Assembly: GCA_035048485.1 (NCBI GenBank)
Contig: CM068587.1
Span: forward strand, 47,801,996-47,865,995
Length of the DNA stretch: 64,000 bases
Direction of reading: 5' to 3'
DNA from: Pteria penguin
Taxonomy: Eukaryota; Mollusca; Bivalvia; Pterioida; Pteriidae
In this document: piece after piece, positions 1 through 13,330 of the stretch
How positions within the stretch are numbered: the stretch's first letter is position 1
Layout: each line of letters starts with the position of its first letter
Made by a program: the position numbers and the translations under genes
Notes under the pieces: model-generated
The model's input: the letters and a program-made list of their open reading frames with translations, nothing else
Databases searched by the model: none
Told to the model about the DNA's origin: nothing

Positions 1-378
1 GCCTTCCAACGGTATTTGATTTTATTTATTTTATTTCAATAACAAAACAGCAAATTCGGAATAATCCAAACCATAAAGAATGCAAATATATACAATGTAA
101 GTGAAAAATGATAAACTGCTTAAGTTTACCATTTTCAATTCTGTCTTAAAAGTATTGTAATTCGATTGAATAACAAGAATAAATCCATATGGACAATATA
201 TTGAAGCCGTAGAACATTTACGACAAGGACAAGTAAGCAACAAGATGGATGCAGTCAACAGTGGTAAATGGAGACTCGAATCATCGAACGATGATGAGAG
301 ATTAGGAAGAGTGCGCATCTCCTTCCGGCTAGTTACGTCCACTGTGTATCATCCCACTGAACAAAAGAGAAGACAAAA

Positions 379-770
379 GACATCTGACCAAGCTTTATGA
401 CACAAATCACCAAGGGCATGCACATAAAGCAGGATAATAGTCAAATGAACACAGAAGACGACATTACAAAAATATTAGGTGGTACTGTGGTTACGATGCC
501 GACTTCGGACGGTCAGTTTCAGTAATAATGTCACTTAATTGGTGTGATTAACCAGTTTACTTGCCCGCAACTTCCCACTCACTGCAAAAGCAGCACAATC
601 AATTTTAAAAATCATAATTTTAAAATTTATTAAAAAAATCTTCCATATACAGAACAAAGATCTACAGGTTACTCAAGACGAGAGGTCATAAAAAATTCCA
701 CACGTTTTATGGAATAATATGCTAGTATCGAAAATATGTTACGCGACATAAGCATTAGTAAACAGTGCTC
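379..770 (+). repeat. Dispersed repeat family X, copy 1
   Basis: Shares diverged but clear similarity with 7463-7790 (acatctgaccaagct, caaatcaccaagg, atgcacataaa, gacggtca, acgagaggtcata) and, inverted, with 3890-4060. It has no coding capacity and no clear termini, so the class is unknown. Confidence 0.6.
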
Positions 771-1320
771 TGCCCTTCTTTAAGCGAACTCAGATATATA
801 GGATTTCCGACTAACAGTCAGAAGGAACAAGGCTCATCAAAGAGTCCCCACCGCCCTGTTAGTCAGCGTGCAACGCTCAAATAAAGAGTATCTTTAGTCT
901 TGTCCGTGTATATGAAATAATCGCCGAAATCATGCAAAATAAAACAACTAAAGATAACGAGCAGTAGTCAATAAGGGATATCCACTACACTAGACAAAAT
1001 AGAGATGGAGGCTATTATGGACCCGTGAAAGAATCAGGGGTAGGATCAGGTAAGATGGAGGAGTAAGCATTCCCTGCTGACAGATCACGCCTGTCGTTAT
1101 TTGAGCTAGTAGTAAAAGTTGTAATCATATGTGGTCAAAAGACCACATGAATATGTCGAAATAACTTCGTACGAAAATCATAGGAAATCACGAATACTAA
1201 TGAAAAAGTGATGAAAGGACAAAAAGTAAATAAATTAATAAGGACTTGAGGTCAAAGGAAAAAGAAACACCAAAACATGTGAACTACAATTAAGTGCCAG
1301 TTCGTGTTATTCGGTATTTT

Positions 1321-1416
1321 CGTTAGAGATTCTTCCCATTTGGGATTTTATCTGACGTAAAACAATAATGATGTCATCAAATTCTATGGAAACCAATCTT
1401 AAACCTAGTGAAATTA
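1321..1416 (+). mobile_element. Half of an ACAGAGTTA-type MITE
   Basis: Matches the left half of the element at 35769-35954: cccatttggga, tatctgacgtaaa, atgatgtcatca, tctatggaaac. The right inverted repeat is missing; the sequence runs straight into the 20-bp minisatellite. Confidence 0.5.
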
Positions 1417-1716
1417 GTTATACCCACATAAAATCAACTATACCTGCACAATATTAATAATACTTACACGATATCAACTATACCCACACGATATTCACTA
1501 TACCCAGACTACATCAACTACACCAACACGATATCAACTATACACATATAATATCAACTATACCTACACCCAGAAGATATTCACTATACCCAGACGATAT
1601 CAGCTATACCCCCACGATATCAACTATATCGTGTGTAATATCAACTATACCTACATAATATCAAGTACACCCAGAAGATATCAACAATCCCCATGCGATG
1701 TCAACTACACCCACAG
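1417..1716 (+). repeat. 20-bp minisatellite
   Basis: About 15 degenerate tandem copies of a 20-bp unit close to CGATATCAACTATACCCACA, with some 14-20 bp length variants. Coding frames inside are meaningless. Confidence 0.85.
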
Positions 1717-3889
1717 CGGGTGTGGCTACCCAAACAGTGGACGCCTACTCCTCCCGGGCACCTGGTCAAACCTCTGAATTTCAGGGATCCGTGAATGTCC
1801 ACTGTGGTACATAGTTGTTAGTGCCATAGTTATGTGACAGCAGTTACTTTCGTATTTTACATTTTCTGTTTCACAACGCAAAATTTTAATTATTTTCAAA
1901 TATTGGCAACTGGACATGTTTTCTCGAAGCAAAATTCGTTCCGTTTCATCACTACTTCAGCTATATACAATCAAATCTCTGGTACGACTCAAAAACACCA
2001 CCCGATCGAATAATGAATAATAATAATTTATTTAAGCAATATAAGCTATAATTTTTAAGCTACTTGTTTTTCTCAAGTATTTGTCCGTTTTACCATGTAA
2101 AATTAAGAATGTGTGAAAAAAGTCAGCCAATATAAAACACTTACAGGCCCATGTAACATGTGTTTTCATTCCGCGATTCTGATTGCCTGCTATACGAGAG
2201 CATTTCTTTTCGGAACGGAAACAAGTCTGAGAGAAATGGTAACGGCGTGTTATATAGCTTATGAAAACGTAGTTTGCAAAATTCTCTCGGCCAAATTAAT
2301 CATTTTTAGTAAACATTAGATTTCTGTATAAAAATGGTATTTGCATATCTTAAGTAGAAATTACAGCTTATATTTCTTTAACATATCCTCCTTGATCCTT
2401 ATTTCCATGGACGTTATGGTACTGGAATTATGCATTGTAGATCATAATTCCACAATCTGTTTCGGATTGTAATTGACCTGCTGGTAGCTGTTTCTCAAAT
2501 CCTTCTTGTCTTATTGTCTATTTTATCCGAATAAGCTTACTCTATGCCAATATAACCGTCAACATCTGGAACAGCATAATACTAACTGGGATATCTGAAA
2601 ATCATTGTGTCCATCTGTTGGTCAATCAATCTCAAGGGAATTGATATATTTTAATGTCATTGAAATGTACAGTACAAATATTCCCAATGAATATCCCAGA
2701 CTTAGCTAAATTATGGTTATCGATACAATAGGAGAAAACAATGCACCCACAACCAATTTACAAGGTAAAGCAATGGGGTGTATGATTGAAAACAGTTAAG
2801 AATTGATATCTACAAGTTTAAACTCAACATAAATGCAAAATTAAGATACAAAGACATTCTTCAACTCCTTGAGAATCAAATATCAGATTAAAAGAAGTGA
2901 CTCCTGCGGCCACGCCACGACCGCCTTGTAAATCTAAAATACCCATTTGTCATAATAAGCAGTAACAATTTATTTTATCTGACTTTAACTATCGAGAAAC
3001 AAAAATGTGGCATAAAGATAAACATCTCATTCAAGAGTCATTCTTGATACTTCAGTATACAATATGATGCATGTTCTTTTCATTCCCTCTTGCATAATTC
3101 TACTTCACATATCATTTATATAAATGTGTCCACCAATTTCATATTGTACTACGCAACCACTGTGCATATAAAACAATTATGTCTTCCATCATTAAGAGGA
3201 AGAAATCATTTGCTTCAATTGTACTGAAAAGGAACCATGCATTTTCTGAGATTAGTTTGGATGGACCTTTATGGATGCCTCATCCCAATACCTTTTTTAA
3301 ATTTAAATAAAAATTCATATTAATGGTCTATACACGGTTGACTGCCTAACCGCCTTAATTCATGGTCACTTGTACTTTAGGAAACTCTTCCATGCAGGCA
3401 GGAGTGATCCATCTAATGATGTTTCAGTGAAACTCTTGCCGTGATAACTTGTTTACTCTTCACGACGCTATGCATCAAATAATATGTATTATGGAGGTAA
3501 AAACTTCAATATCTTTATTCCAACAAATGAAATTTTTCGCCCGGCTTCATCGTCACGCACATTTCGCATAAACAAACATTTTATAATTCCGGAATGTTTG
3601 TTCTTCAGTAGTATCCATGATACGGTTGTGTAATTATATTTTGTATAATAATTCATTAAGGCGGGGAAGATCTCCAAGTATTTCCCGTGTAAATTGATAT
3701 TTGCAATTCTAAGATTCTTCCGTGTGTTGGATAAGTACCATATAACGTGATATCACCTTATCTGCTTTAGGTTTTTAAAACTCATTATAAAAATATTATA
3801 ATACAATATTTTGTCATTTATCTATTTTGTTCTGACAGAGAATATAAGGACATATATTCATGAATGAATATAGGGTAATATATGTGCAT
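1717..3889. other. Non-coding sequence, no recognised feature
   Basis: AT-rich, with short ORFs of 61-68 codons on both strands that show no domain, codon bias or splice context. I see no gene here. Confidence 0.5.
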
Positions 3890-4065
3890 TTTAATCACAC
3901 CAGTTGATTGACTATTGTCATATCAAATGACCGTCCCAAGTCGGTATCGTAACTGCACTAAAATCGAATATTTTTGTAATATCCTTATGTGGTTTTTTTT
4001 TCATATCATTACATTATATACTGTATATTTCCGTGATGGTTTCTGTCAAACGGCCGAGTCAGTAA
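3890..4065 (-). repeat. Dispersed repeat family X, inverted copy
   Basis: The reverse complement contains attacaaaaatatt, gttacgataccgactt, gggacggtca and ctggtgtgatta, matching 455-555 in order. The piece cgtgatggtttctgtca and cgagtcag at 4031-4063 also occurs near 55516. Confidence 0.6.
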
Positions 4066-6070
4066 CTTTTCTTTCTTCCTTTCAAGAATCAATGCCTCTT
4101 CGGTGATGCTCAAGAACAAACCAGTGGAAAGTTGAAATATTGGAAAAGCAAATCTATCAAAACTAAGAACCAATCAAAGGACAGAATTATGCATGAGGGA
4201 AATACTTCTTAGTTGTAAAATATTTTAGTTTTATCACAGTAGATTTGAAGTATTTCGGAACAGTACAGAAACACTGAAAGATGTATTTCCATAAAGGTCT
4301 TCTGGCACTATGATTTTTCATTAAAATTATCATGACACATTTTTTAAACCAAATGTGATTTGATATTTTTGAGTGATAGCATCTGCTGATAGTTTACAAC
4401 CTTCACTCAGTATAAGTGTATGTGTAAAAACACATACTGTACTGAATATGTTATTAGTGTTGGTTTTTAATTTACATGTACCATTTGTAAGACCAGATTC
4501 CCAAACTTGACCCCTATGCGGCCCTGTTAGATTATAAACTGATTTCCAGAGTCCGATTTGAAATACAAACAGTGTTCTACATCAATAGTATACTCTCATT
4601 TGTTGGGCTAAAGACGCAAGACATCTCAATTCTTGTGTTGCAGACCAAACTTTAAGTTTTGGAGTCGGATTTCCAATGCTGTGAAGAAACTTTTTAATTA
4701 GTTCGAACATTGTTTCAAATTCAGTGGTAAACCACATTACACATTTTTAAAAAGTTGGGCTATCTTTAATTATTGTTCGAAAATCTCTCTGAAAACATGG
4801 GTAACACAAAGGAGGACGAATCTTTAAAAAAATTCAAAATTATAATATCTACTGCAGCTCCGCTGATCTGAGACAATTATTTAGAAGGATTTTCTAGGAA
4901 AATCATAGTTATAATATTTTTATTACAATATCTACCGCCTCTCTTTATCATTTCTCATACAAAAAGTCTTTGTTTTATAAATTTCACAGTATTGTTACAC
5001 ATTAACATCGTACGTCAGCTTTATAATCAAAGGACAACATTCATTCACTCCAGATACCTTCCCCGCATTTCTATGACTGTTCCCGGTTAAGTAGTATTGA
5101 CTTTGTCAATGAACGAAGTGGCTGCAGGCAAAATGCTTCAATTTTTGATATTGTATCTCGAGTTTTAAAGCTAGGAAGCTACCTTGCGTAGAGATCTTGT
5201 TTGTATGATTAGGTCTAAGCAAACTTAATTAAACCACGTTATCACGATACAATCACTGATTGCTCCGAGAGACAAACAAAAGATGGCATAATTTTTCCTG
5301 AAAAAGACGCGTTGTCGTTTTTTGTATCGGAATAAATAGGAACCATTGTTTAGGGTTGTATGTTATCAACGATACGATCGCTAGGTGGCGGTGATGACTG
5401 TGGTTAATTTATGCTGATAGCCACGCTTACTTGAATTGACTAATGTATGGCGACAGGTTGTTTTACATTTATTTGCAATCGCTAGATGAAAATAGTTCTT
5501 AACGACTGATATTATTTTGCTTTTACTTCTAATTAATTAAAATATTCTTACAATCAACCGGATATTTTATACTTCTATGAGATGTATAGTTTAATGTTTA
5601 ATTGTGAATACATTTATTTTAAATACATATTCAATCGTTTTATTGATTCTTTGAAATGTTTTAGATTGTTTATCAGTCATTGCTTTATTCTGTCTTATCT
5701 ACCTACTATATGATTTGCCCTCGTGAGAGAGAACGGCATGGATTTTCTAGGATTAAAAAGATTTACCTTACAAGAAGGCAAAATGTTAGATAAAGCAAAA
5801 AACAAAAATTAAAAAAAAAACAAAAACAAAATAACAGAAAAAACCAGCTGTATCTCGAAATGGGGTAGAGAGATACTTAATAACTTCGACAAACAAAAAA
5901 AAACGTAAGGAGACATAGGATTTGTCTCTCGGAAGACGTAATGGATATTAAGGGAAATGTGAAGTTTAGTCTCATGGATCACGTACCGTATACGTATATT
6001 TTTCAATAAGAGTTGTGTTATTTTCATGTGGAATAATAAATTATAGCATAAATAAGTAAAAAATTGTAAT
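4066..6070. other. Non-coding sequence, no recognised feature
   Basis: AT-rich intergenic sequence without credible coding frames, RNA genes or tandem structure. Confidence 0.5.
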
Positions 6071-6084
6071 TCTACTTTTTACTT

Positions 6085-6090
6085 ATCTAT

Positions 6091-6121
<31 letters not shown>

Positions 6122-6240
6122 TTCATATGTTTATCTATTTCTTATTATTATTCATTTAATTTTATTTCTCTTTTTATTTATTTATCTTTTATTTTCCATT
6201 TTATTTATTTATTTATTTTTATTATTATTTTTTTACATTA
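6085..6240 (+). repeat. (TTTA)n-rich microsatellite
   Basis: A perfect TTTA run of about 12 copies at 6090-6125, then interrupted TTTA/TTAT sequence to 6240. Confidence 0.85.
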
Positions 6241-6581
6241 TTATTATTTCTTTCCCTTTTATTCACTTTTTTGTAATTTCAAACTTTGGATTACACAAAT
6301 GCTGATGACGATTTATACCTGATCTGCGTGTACAATGACCTAAATGTAAATTTGTTCGTGTGTTTTACGTCATGCCAAACTCAATTCAAATAAAATGTGA
6401 GAAATCTACCCGATGCTTTGTTTGATAATGTCTTCTATATACACCAAATTTGATTCATTTTAGCATGATGTTTTTCTATATATCTATGATTCTGTTTAAC
6501 TGTCTGACTGTCCGCCCTTACGTCCGTCTGTCTGTCTGTCTGACTGGCTGACAATCGGACTATTGAGTTTTCTTTCCTTCG

Positions 6582-6810
6582 GCAGTAATCAAAGCTCAAA
6601 TCAAAGTCAAAAGGAACAGCATAATTAGCAACCACTCCATCTCACCTTGGCCCACTCCTTCAACCCATAAGTGAATTCCATTGAAATAAGCTTTTGCAGT
6701 AATCAAAGCACAAATCAGTTCCAAAAGCAACATCATTACAACCATCCCATCTCACCTTAGCCCCTCTCCTTCACTCCATACGTGATTTTCATTAAAATAA
6801 GCTTTTGTCT
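6582..6810 (+). repeat. 114-bp tandem duplication
   Basis: gcagtaatcaaag starts at 6582 and again at 6696. Both copies continue through ccatctcacctt and aataagcttttg with about 15-20% divergence. Confidence 0.8.
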
Positions 6811-6957
6811 TTTCGCACTGTTTGTTTGATTCTTGATGTATTTTGCATCAAGAATATTCCATTTCTAAAGTCACGACATCTGCCTGATCATTTAAGTTAT
6901 GTTGACTGATTGTTGTTCTACATCATTCTAAGATTTCCTGATGCGTTGTAACCAACT

Positions 6958-7139
6958 TTATAACTTTGCGACGGACCCTTCCGATTCTCTGAGAGATCTT
7001 CTACCATGACAAGGAACCTAGGTCTTTATTCTCTTTTATTCTCATTCGTAAAACAGAATGCCGACAACACACATGTGTGACTCGAACCCGGGATCGGTGA
7101 TGAGTCAAGCACCTTGTCGATTGAGCTATACCCATCCGG
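6958..7139 (-). mobile_element. tRNA-derived SINE, family B, degenerate, inverted
   Basis: Read on the minus strand it starts with a tRNA-like head (A box in gggtatagctcaatc, B box ggttcgagtca). It continues into a region equivalent to the gacagtaaaaaccgagg segment of the intact copy at 54027-54303. The tail is lost. Confidence 0.65.
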
Positions 7140-7462
7140 AACACTGCGTCGGTTTTGAGTGTTAGAAAACCAGACCCGGACGTAAAAGTTCTTTAGCTTG
7201 AGGAGGTAGGTTACATGATACTGTAAATGCGAATGTCAACACGCCGCTTAAAGCGTGTCTTCCCTAGAAAATGTGTGTTTTGTTCATTACCTGAGTTTTA
7301 TGGAAACTACTGATATGCCTAATAAATTTAGATCTAAAATATTAAGAATAATCGGTCTTATACATGTTTACTGTTGGATTACTTCTTGACCCAGTCTCAC
7401 AGTTTCAAACATGCGCGGGCGATTTACGTTTTCATACATTCACATAGTATAAAAAAGAAGTA

Positions 7463-7790
7463 AGAAGACATCTGACCAAGCTGTATGGCACAAATCACCA
7501 AGGACATGCACATAAAACAGGATAATGGTAAAAAGAATACAAAACACAGAAAACGACATTGCAAAAATATTCTATTGCATTGCAATTATGACACCGAATT
7601 AGGACGGTCATTTAAATTAACAAACGTCTCTCGGTGTGTTAACTGGTTTACGGGCGAAACCTTCTTACCCACCAAAACAGCAGCACAATCAAAGAATACA
7701 CACATTTAAAAATTATAAATATTCCTCCATACAGAGAACAAGGATCAACAGGTGTGACAAGACGAGAGGTCATAATAATGTTTCACACGA
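7463..7790 (+). repeat. Dispersed repeat family X, copy 2
   Basis: Best match to 379-770. The overlapping 66-74 codon ORFs lie wholly inside the repeat and are not genes. Confidence 0.6.
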
Positions 7791-9006
7791 AAGAAAGAAG
7801 CGAATCGGAGTTCCGGATGGAGCTAAATGTTCGTAACGAGTAAAAGTATGTTCTGATCATATATTCGAGTCCCAACAGTTCAAGCATAGAAGACAAAGTA
7901 GTGGAATAATGAATAAAAAAAAGTATAAGGAAAATATCAATTCTAAAATTATATCTAAAATATTTAATTACTATAAATATTATCCTAATCATGATTTTTA
8001 CTGAATGAATTTTACTCCGAAATGTGACACTAGACATGTCTGAGAAGGCATGATTCAATCTAATCTCAAGGTCTCGGTTTGGTCGGAGAACAAAATAGCA
8101 GCAAAATTAGTATATCGATGGGACAGCAATTATACGCAATTAATGGCATATCTAAGCATACATCTTCATGACAAAAACGTCCAGAGACCGGTCTTAACGA
8201 CATTATAAACAATTCATTTTACCATATAAAGCTTTTAATTTCCTTCGGATCGCGACATCATATTGCTATAGGCAGAAAAACCGATACACCACGAGTTGTC
8301 AACATCCTTCAAGCGTCTGTCGGACAATGAATCAACTAAGCACGTGCGCAATGGCCGCCGCTATGATTACACTCCTTTGAAATTTCCTTCGCATAGAATG
8401 AAAAATGGCTTTATCATTTGATTACTCATGGGCCGTTTATTGTTGTCATTAAATCATTTGGATAAGGATTAACAATATCAATTGACAAAGGAATCTAATA
8501 TTTTGCTGAAAAATAGCGACATCTTTCTGCGACATTTAATCTTATCCGTCAGGCATTTGGCTTCGGGACATGGTGCAGGGAAATTACCAGAAATCTTACT
8601 AACTCTGACGATGATTGTAATTACGGAAACGAAACAGCACGATGGCACGCACTTGGGGACAATGTCATTTCTGATTGACACATTTTGCCGCTAAAAAGAA
8701 TGTTTACAAAATGTTATCAGATTCCAAGATATTGATAGAGATGGCGTTAGATATTTCAAGGTCCATTCTCTCTTATCATTGGATTATTGCATTGTTTTTC
8801 TTGATAATAAAGAATTTAACATGTGGGACAACGAGTAAAGCGATACGCTACAAACCGATAACGAGAGTCGAATGTTGAGAACAACAGGTTATATGCAAAT
8901 GAAAATTCGCTAAATTATTACCATGGAGTTTTTGTTTTATTGGTTAAATATGATGAGTAATCTAGCATAATTTAAAGGTAGACACTTCATTACACATATT
9001 AAAACT
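7791..9006. other. Non-coding sequence, no recognised feature
   Basis: Overlapping 67-70 codon ORFs occur on both strands around 8478-8694, which is typical of chance. Nothing else seen. Confidence 0.45.
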
Positions 9007-9031
9007 TCAACAACAACAACAACAACAACAA
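9007..9031 (+). repeat. (CAA)n microsatellite
   Basis: Eight perfect caa/aac repeats. Confidence 0.9.
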
Positions 9032-9164
9032 AGATATTCTACAACGTCATTTAAGTGAAAATTGCGTAATTGCTAGGAACTTATTATATAAAACATCTCT
9101 TTATATTAAAGAGTTTTTTGAAATTCAAATACAAAATGCCGAACATTTGGTTGGATATACAACC

Positions 9165-9500
9165 CGTATCCGTACTGTCCGCGTGTTACGACTATATAAT
9201 TCTCATCAGTATAGTGTACTATACATGTGTTACAGGTATACAATCCTCATCAGTATAATGTACTGTACACGTGTTACGCGTATACAACCCTCATAAGTAT
9301 AATATACTGTACATGTGTCAGAGGTATACAACCTTCATCAGTATAATGTACTGTACATATGTTACGGATATAAAACGGATATAAAAAATCAGTATTGTTT
9401 GCTGTACACGTATCACGGGAATACAATCCATCATGGTTCTTGGATACAACCCTAATCAGTATAATGCAATTTACAAGTGTTTCGTGTATAAATTCCTTAT
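9165..9500 (+). repeat. 44-bp minisatellite
   Basis: gtgttac recurs at 9183, 9227 and 9271, an exact 44-bp spacing. Each unit carries catcagtataatgtact and a near-palindromic gtacac/gtgttac. About seven units, increasingly degenerate after 9380. Confidence 0.85.
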
Positions 9501-9559
9501 CAGCATGCTGATAAACACACTTATGAATTTACAATGAGGAGGTGAGAGATTTAATTAAC

Positions 9560-9785
9560 CATGTGACAGAATACACCCCAGGCAATGCAATACGAACAAT
9601 AAAAAAAAAAACCCCGAGAACAATCACATGTCAAATAAAACACATCTTATATGTCCCCAATCACTGTGCAGGCTCAGAGTGGTCAATTAAAGAGTACAAT
9701 CAAATGGTGCGGTTAACTGGTTTACAGGTGTAACCTTCCCATGCTATTTAAGATGAAAGCACTGTAATCAAATGCATGTATTGAT
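9560..9785 (+). repeat. Possible third copy of repeat family X
   Basis: ggttaactggtttac, aaccttccca and cactgtaatcaaa match the end of the 7463 copy in order. More diverged than the other copies. Confidence 0.4.
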
Positions 9786-11035
9786 TTTTCAATCTCCATA
9801 CGTGGAAAATAGTTTCACAATACAGTCAACTTTGGAGAGTCATTACAAAATATCTTTGAATTCAATGTGTAATTGGAAATCGAGAAAGGAGTTGCGGTAG
9901 AAATATTCCAGGGACTATTTCAAAAACAACGACAAATTAAATTCTGATAAATTCTAGGAATGAACTGTGATTGTTGTGATATGACATAAATAATCGCAAA
10001 ATTACAAGCTGTTTTTATAACTGAAAACGAACTGTGGCTTTTGTCGATGTTACGTTATATTATGCATTTGCATCCTTGAGGCTGGAAAAAGAAAACAAAT
10101 CCACCCTTGAGGGTTTGTCTGAAGTATGTTCATAACTTTGTTCATAACTTTGTTCATAGGCTTGTTCTGATATTGTAGAATTTGAGTAAAAATAAATACC
10201 ACTGATCATTCGCCATTTTCCAGATTCCACTCTCTTAATTGAACTAAAAGATTTAAATATGAATATAAGCAAGAAAGAATTTACTATCCCTATTTCACAC
10301 AAAGATGCAAAATTGCAGAAAATATTTAAAAAAAAACCAAAATGCTGTGTTCTGATAGAGAGAAGGATGCATGTACTTTTAATTCCATATGTATAGTTTA
10401 GTTTTATAGAATTAATGACACAATGAACAAGTGGGACGTTTGTTTACAGTTTTATTCTCCCATGAGAAAAAAAAGGTCCAATACAAGTGATTTTCCTGAG
10501 GGAGGGAAGCTAGTAGCATGATGTTTAACTCCCCTTTGTTTTTCATTTTATAGCCTCCTACGATACGTCAGAAAAGGATACAGAACGTCTATCTCTATCA
10601 TTCGGAGAGTCTCGGGGGGTGTTTGTTTATTTACCAGAAAAACGATGATACTTGGAGTTGAACATGCATAACTGACAATATCAGATACATGTCGAGCCTT
10701 TTTAAAATAACTTAAACTCGATTTACTGGATTTACATTCGTTTAATTCAGAATTGTTTGATTAAAAGTTACCGATTGGTTCGATTTCCTTCACAAAGAAA
10801 TTGTTCATAAATAAATCTTTTCAATCACAATAAACACTGTTTATGTAAACATTTACGAATTATTTATTTATATATTGCCCAGAATCTGTGGCGTCATTAT
10901 AGCATTTTGATTTTGTCCAATCAATTAAATTGATAATTAGTTCATTTAATCAGCACAACAAACAATCAGTTGAAATCTATCATATTAGTTCAACAACAGT
11001 TCGACTAATAGAATTTAGAAACAACCAAAGAAGTC
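9786..11035. other. Non-coding sequence, no recognised feature
   Basis: Only a triple attcataactttg-type 12-bp repeat near 10128-10160 stands out. No gene seen. Confidence 0.45.
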
Positions 11036-13330
11036 GACAATGATACAATATAAACAATGATACTAAGTGTATAATTATACAATGTCGACAATGATTCCAA
11101 GCATTTGATCATACAATGTCGACAATGATTCTAAGCTCATAATTATACAATGTCGACAATGATTCTAAGCTCATAATTATACAATGTCGACAATGATTCT
11201 AAGCACTTAATCATTCAGTGTCGACAATGATTTTAAGCTCATAATTATACAATGTATACAATGATTCTAAGCACTTAATCATTCAGTGTCGACAATGATT
11301 CTTTGCACATAATTATACGATGTAGACATTGATTCTAAGCATATACTTATACAATGTAAACAATGATTCTTAGCACATAGTTTTACAAGGTCGACAATGA
11401 TTTTAGCACATAGTTTTACAAGGTCGACAATGATTCGAAGCACATAATTGTACAATGTAGACAATTATACACGCTGATAACTCCATATTTCTAATGATTA
11501 TACATTGTTGACATTAATAGATGGTAACAACAGTCGTCAGTACTACAAGGTCATCATTGCTACAATGCTCAGAATTACGATGTCGAGCATAACACAATGT
11601 CGGCAGTGAAATAATGTCCACGATAATAATGTCGGCAATGATACAATGCCAACAATTATTCATTAAACCCAATAATACAAAGCCGACTATGATGAAATGT
11701 CGACAATGCTACAATGTCCGTAGTTATAAAATGTCCAGAAGTTATACAATGCTAATAAAAATTCCATGTCGACAATGATACAATGTCGGCAATACTATAA
11801 TGTCCGTCATTGAAAAATGTTCTGAAATTATGCGATGCCGATAATGCTACCATGACGACAATGATGCAATGTCGACAATACAATAATATCTGTAATGATA
11901 CATTGTCCAAACATTATACAATGCCGACATTAATCCAATGTCATTCATTATACAATGACAACAATCCACAATGTCCATGATAATAAAATATCCAGAAATT
12001 ATACAATGCCGACATTAATACAGTGTTGGACATTATACAGTGCCGACATTAATACAGTGTTGGACATTATACAATGCCGACATTAATACAGTGTCGGACA
12101 TTATACAGTGCCGACATTAATACAGTGTTGGACATTATACAATGCCGACATTAATACAGTGTCGGACATTATACAGTGCCGACATTAATACAGTGTTGGA
12201 CATTATACAGTGCCGACATTAATACAGTGTTGGACATTATACAATGCCGACATTAATACAGTGTCGGACATTATACAGTGCCGACATTAATACAGTGTCG
12301 GACATTATACAGTGCCGACATTAATACAGTGTTGGACATTATACAGTGCCGACATTAATACAGTGTTGGACATTATACAGTGCCGACATTAATACAGTGT
12401 TGGTCATTATACTGTACCGACATTAATACAGTATTGGACATACAGTGTCGGACATAATACAGTGCCGACATTAATACAGTGTCGGACATTATACAGTGCC
12501 GACATTAATACAGTGTTGGACATTATACAGTGCCGACATTAATACAGTGTTGGTCATTATACTGTACCGACATTAATACAGTGTTGGACATACAGTGTCG
12601 GACATAATACAGTGCCGACATTAATACAGTGTCGGACATTATACAGTGCCGACATTAATACAGTGTTGGACATTATACAGTGCCGACATTAATACAGTGT
12701 TGGACATTATACAGTGCCGACATTAATACAGTGTTGGCCATTATACTGGACCGACATTAATACAGTGTTGGACATACAGTGTCGGACATAATACAGTGCC
12801 GACAGCAATACAGTGTCGGACATTATACAGTGCCGACATTAATACAGTGTCGGACATAATACAGTGCCGAAATTAATACAGTGTCGGACATTATACAGTG
12901 ACGACAATACCACACTGTCCGTAATAATACGGAAGACACTATAATATAAATCAATGTCCGAAATTAAATAATGCCGACAATTACATATGTCAGCAGTGAT
13001 ACAATTCCACGATTCTACATTGTCGATAGTTATAAAATGTAGGCAAAAATAAATATCGACAATGATACAATGTCGGCAAAACTATAATGCCCGTATCAAA
13101 AAAATAATATATATATATATATATACCATACTTATACTATCATTGCACGTCGATAATGATAAATTGTCCACAATTATACAATGTTGACAGTTATACAATA
13201 CCGATAATTATATGATATGGACAGTTATATAATGTCGGTAATACTACAATGTTCACAATTATACAATATTGGCAACAAAACAAATTCCGTATTTATACAA
13301 AGTCGGCAACCATAAGATAAGTTGTCTATG
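11036..13330 (+). repeat. 17/34-bp satellite array with higher-order structure
   Basis: The whole 2.3 kb is built from a 17-bp theme close to TACAATGTCGACAATGA. At 11036-11460 the period is about 34 bp (units with gattctaagcacataatt). At 12005-12900 a homogeneous 34-bp dimer (tacagtgccgacattaa plus tacagtgttggacatta) repeats about 26 times. Inside it a variant block, tggtcattatactgtaccga, recurs at 12401 and 12551, and a related one at 12735. These spacings of 150 and 184 bp differ by exactly one 34-bp unit. The flanks are decayed 17-mers. The ORF at 11279-11464 (minus strand) is a by-product. Confidence 0.93.
13104..13124 (+). repeat. (AT)n microsatellite inside the satellite
   Basis: About ten AT dinucleotides interrupt the degenerate 17-mers. 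Confidence 0.85.

Noticed and set aside
8478..8694. Overlapping 67- and 70-codon ORFs on opposite strands
   Set aside because: No domain, no codon bias, no repeats and no splice signals; chance open frames.
11036..13330. CRISPR-like regular array (34-bp repeats)
   Set aside because: There are no unique spacers, units are directly tandem, and the genome is clearly eukaryotic; it is a satellite.
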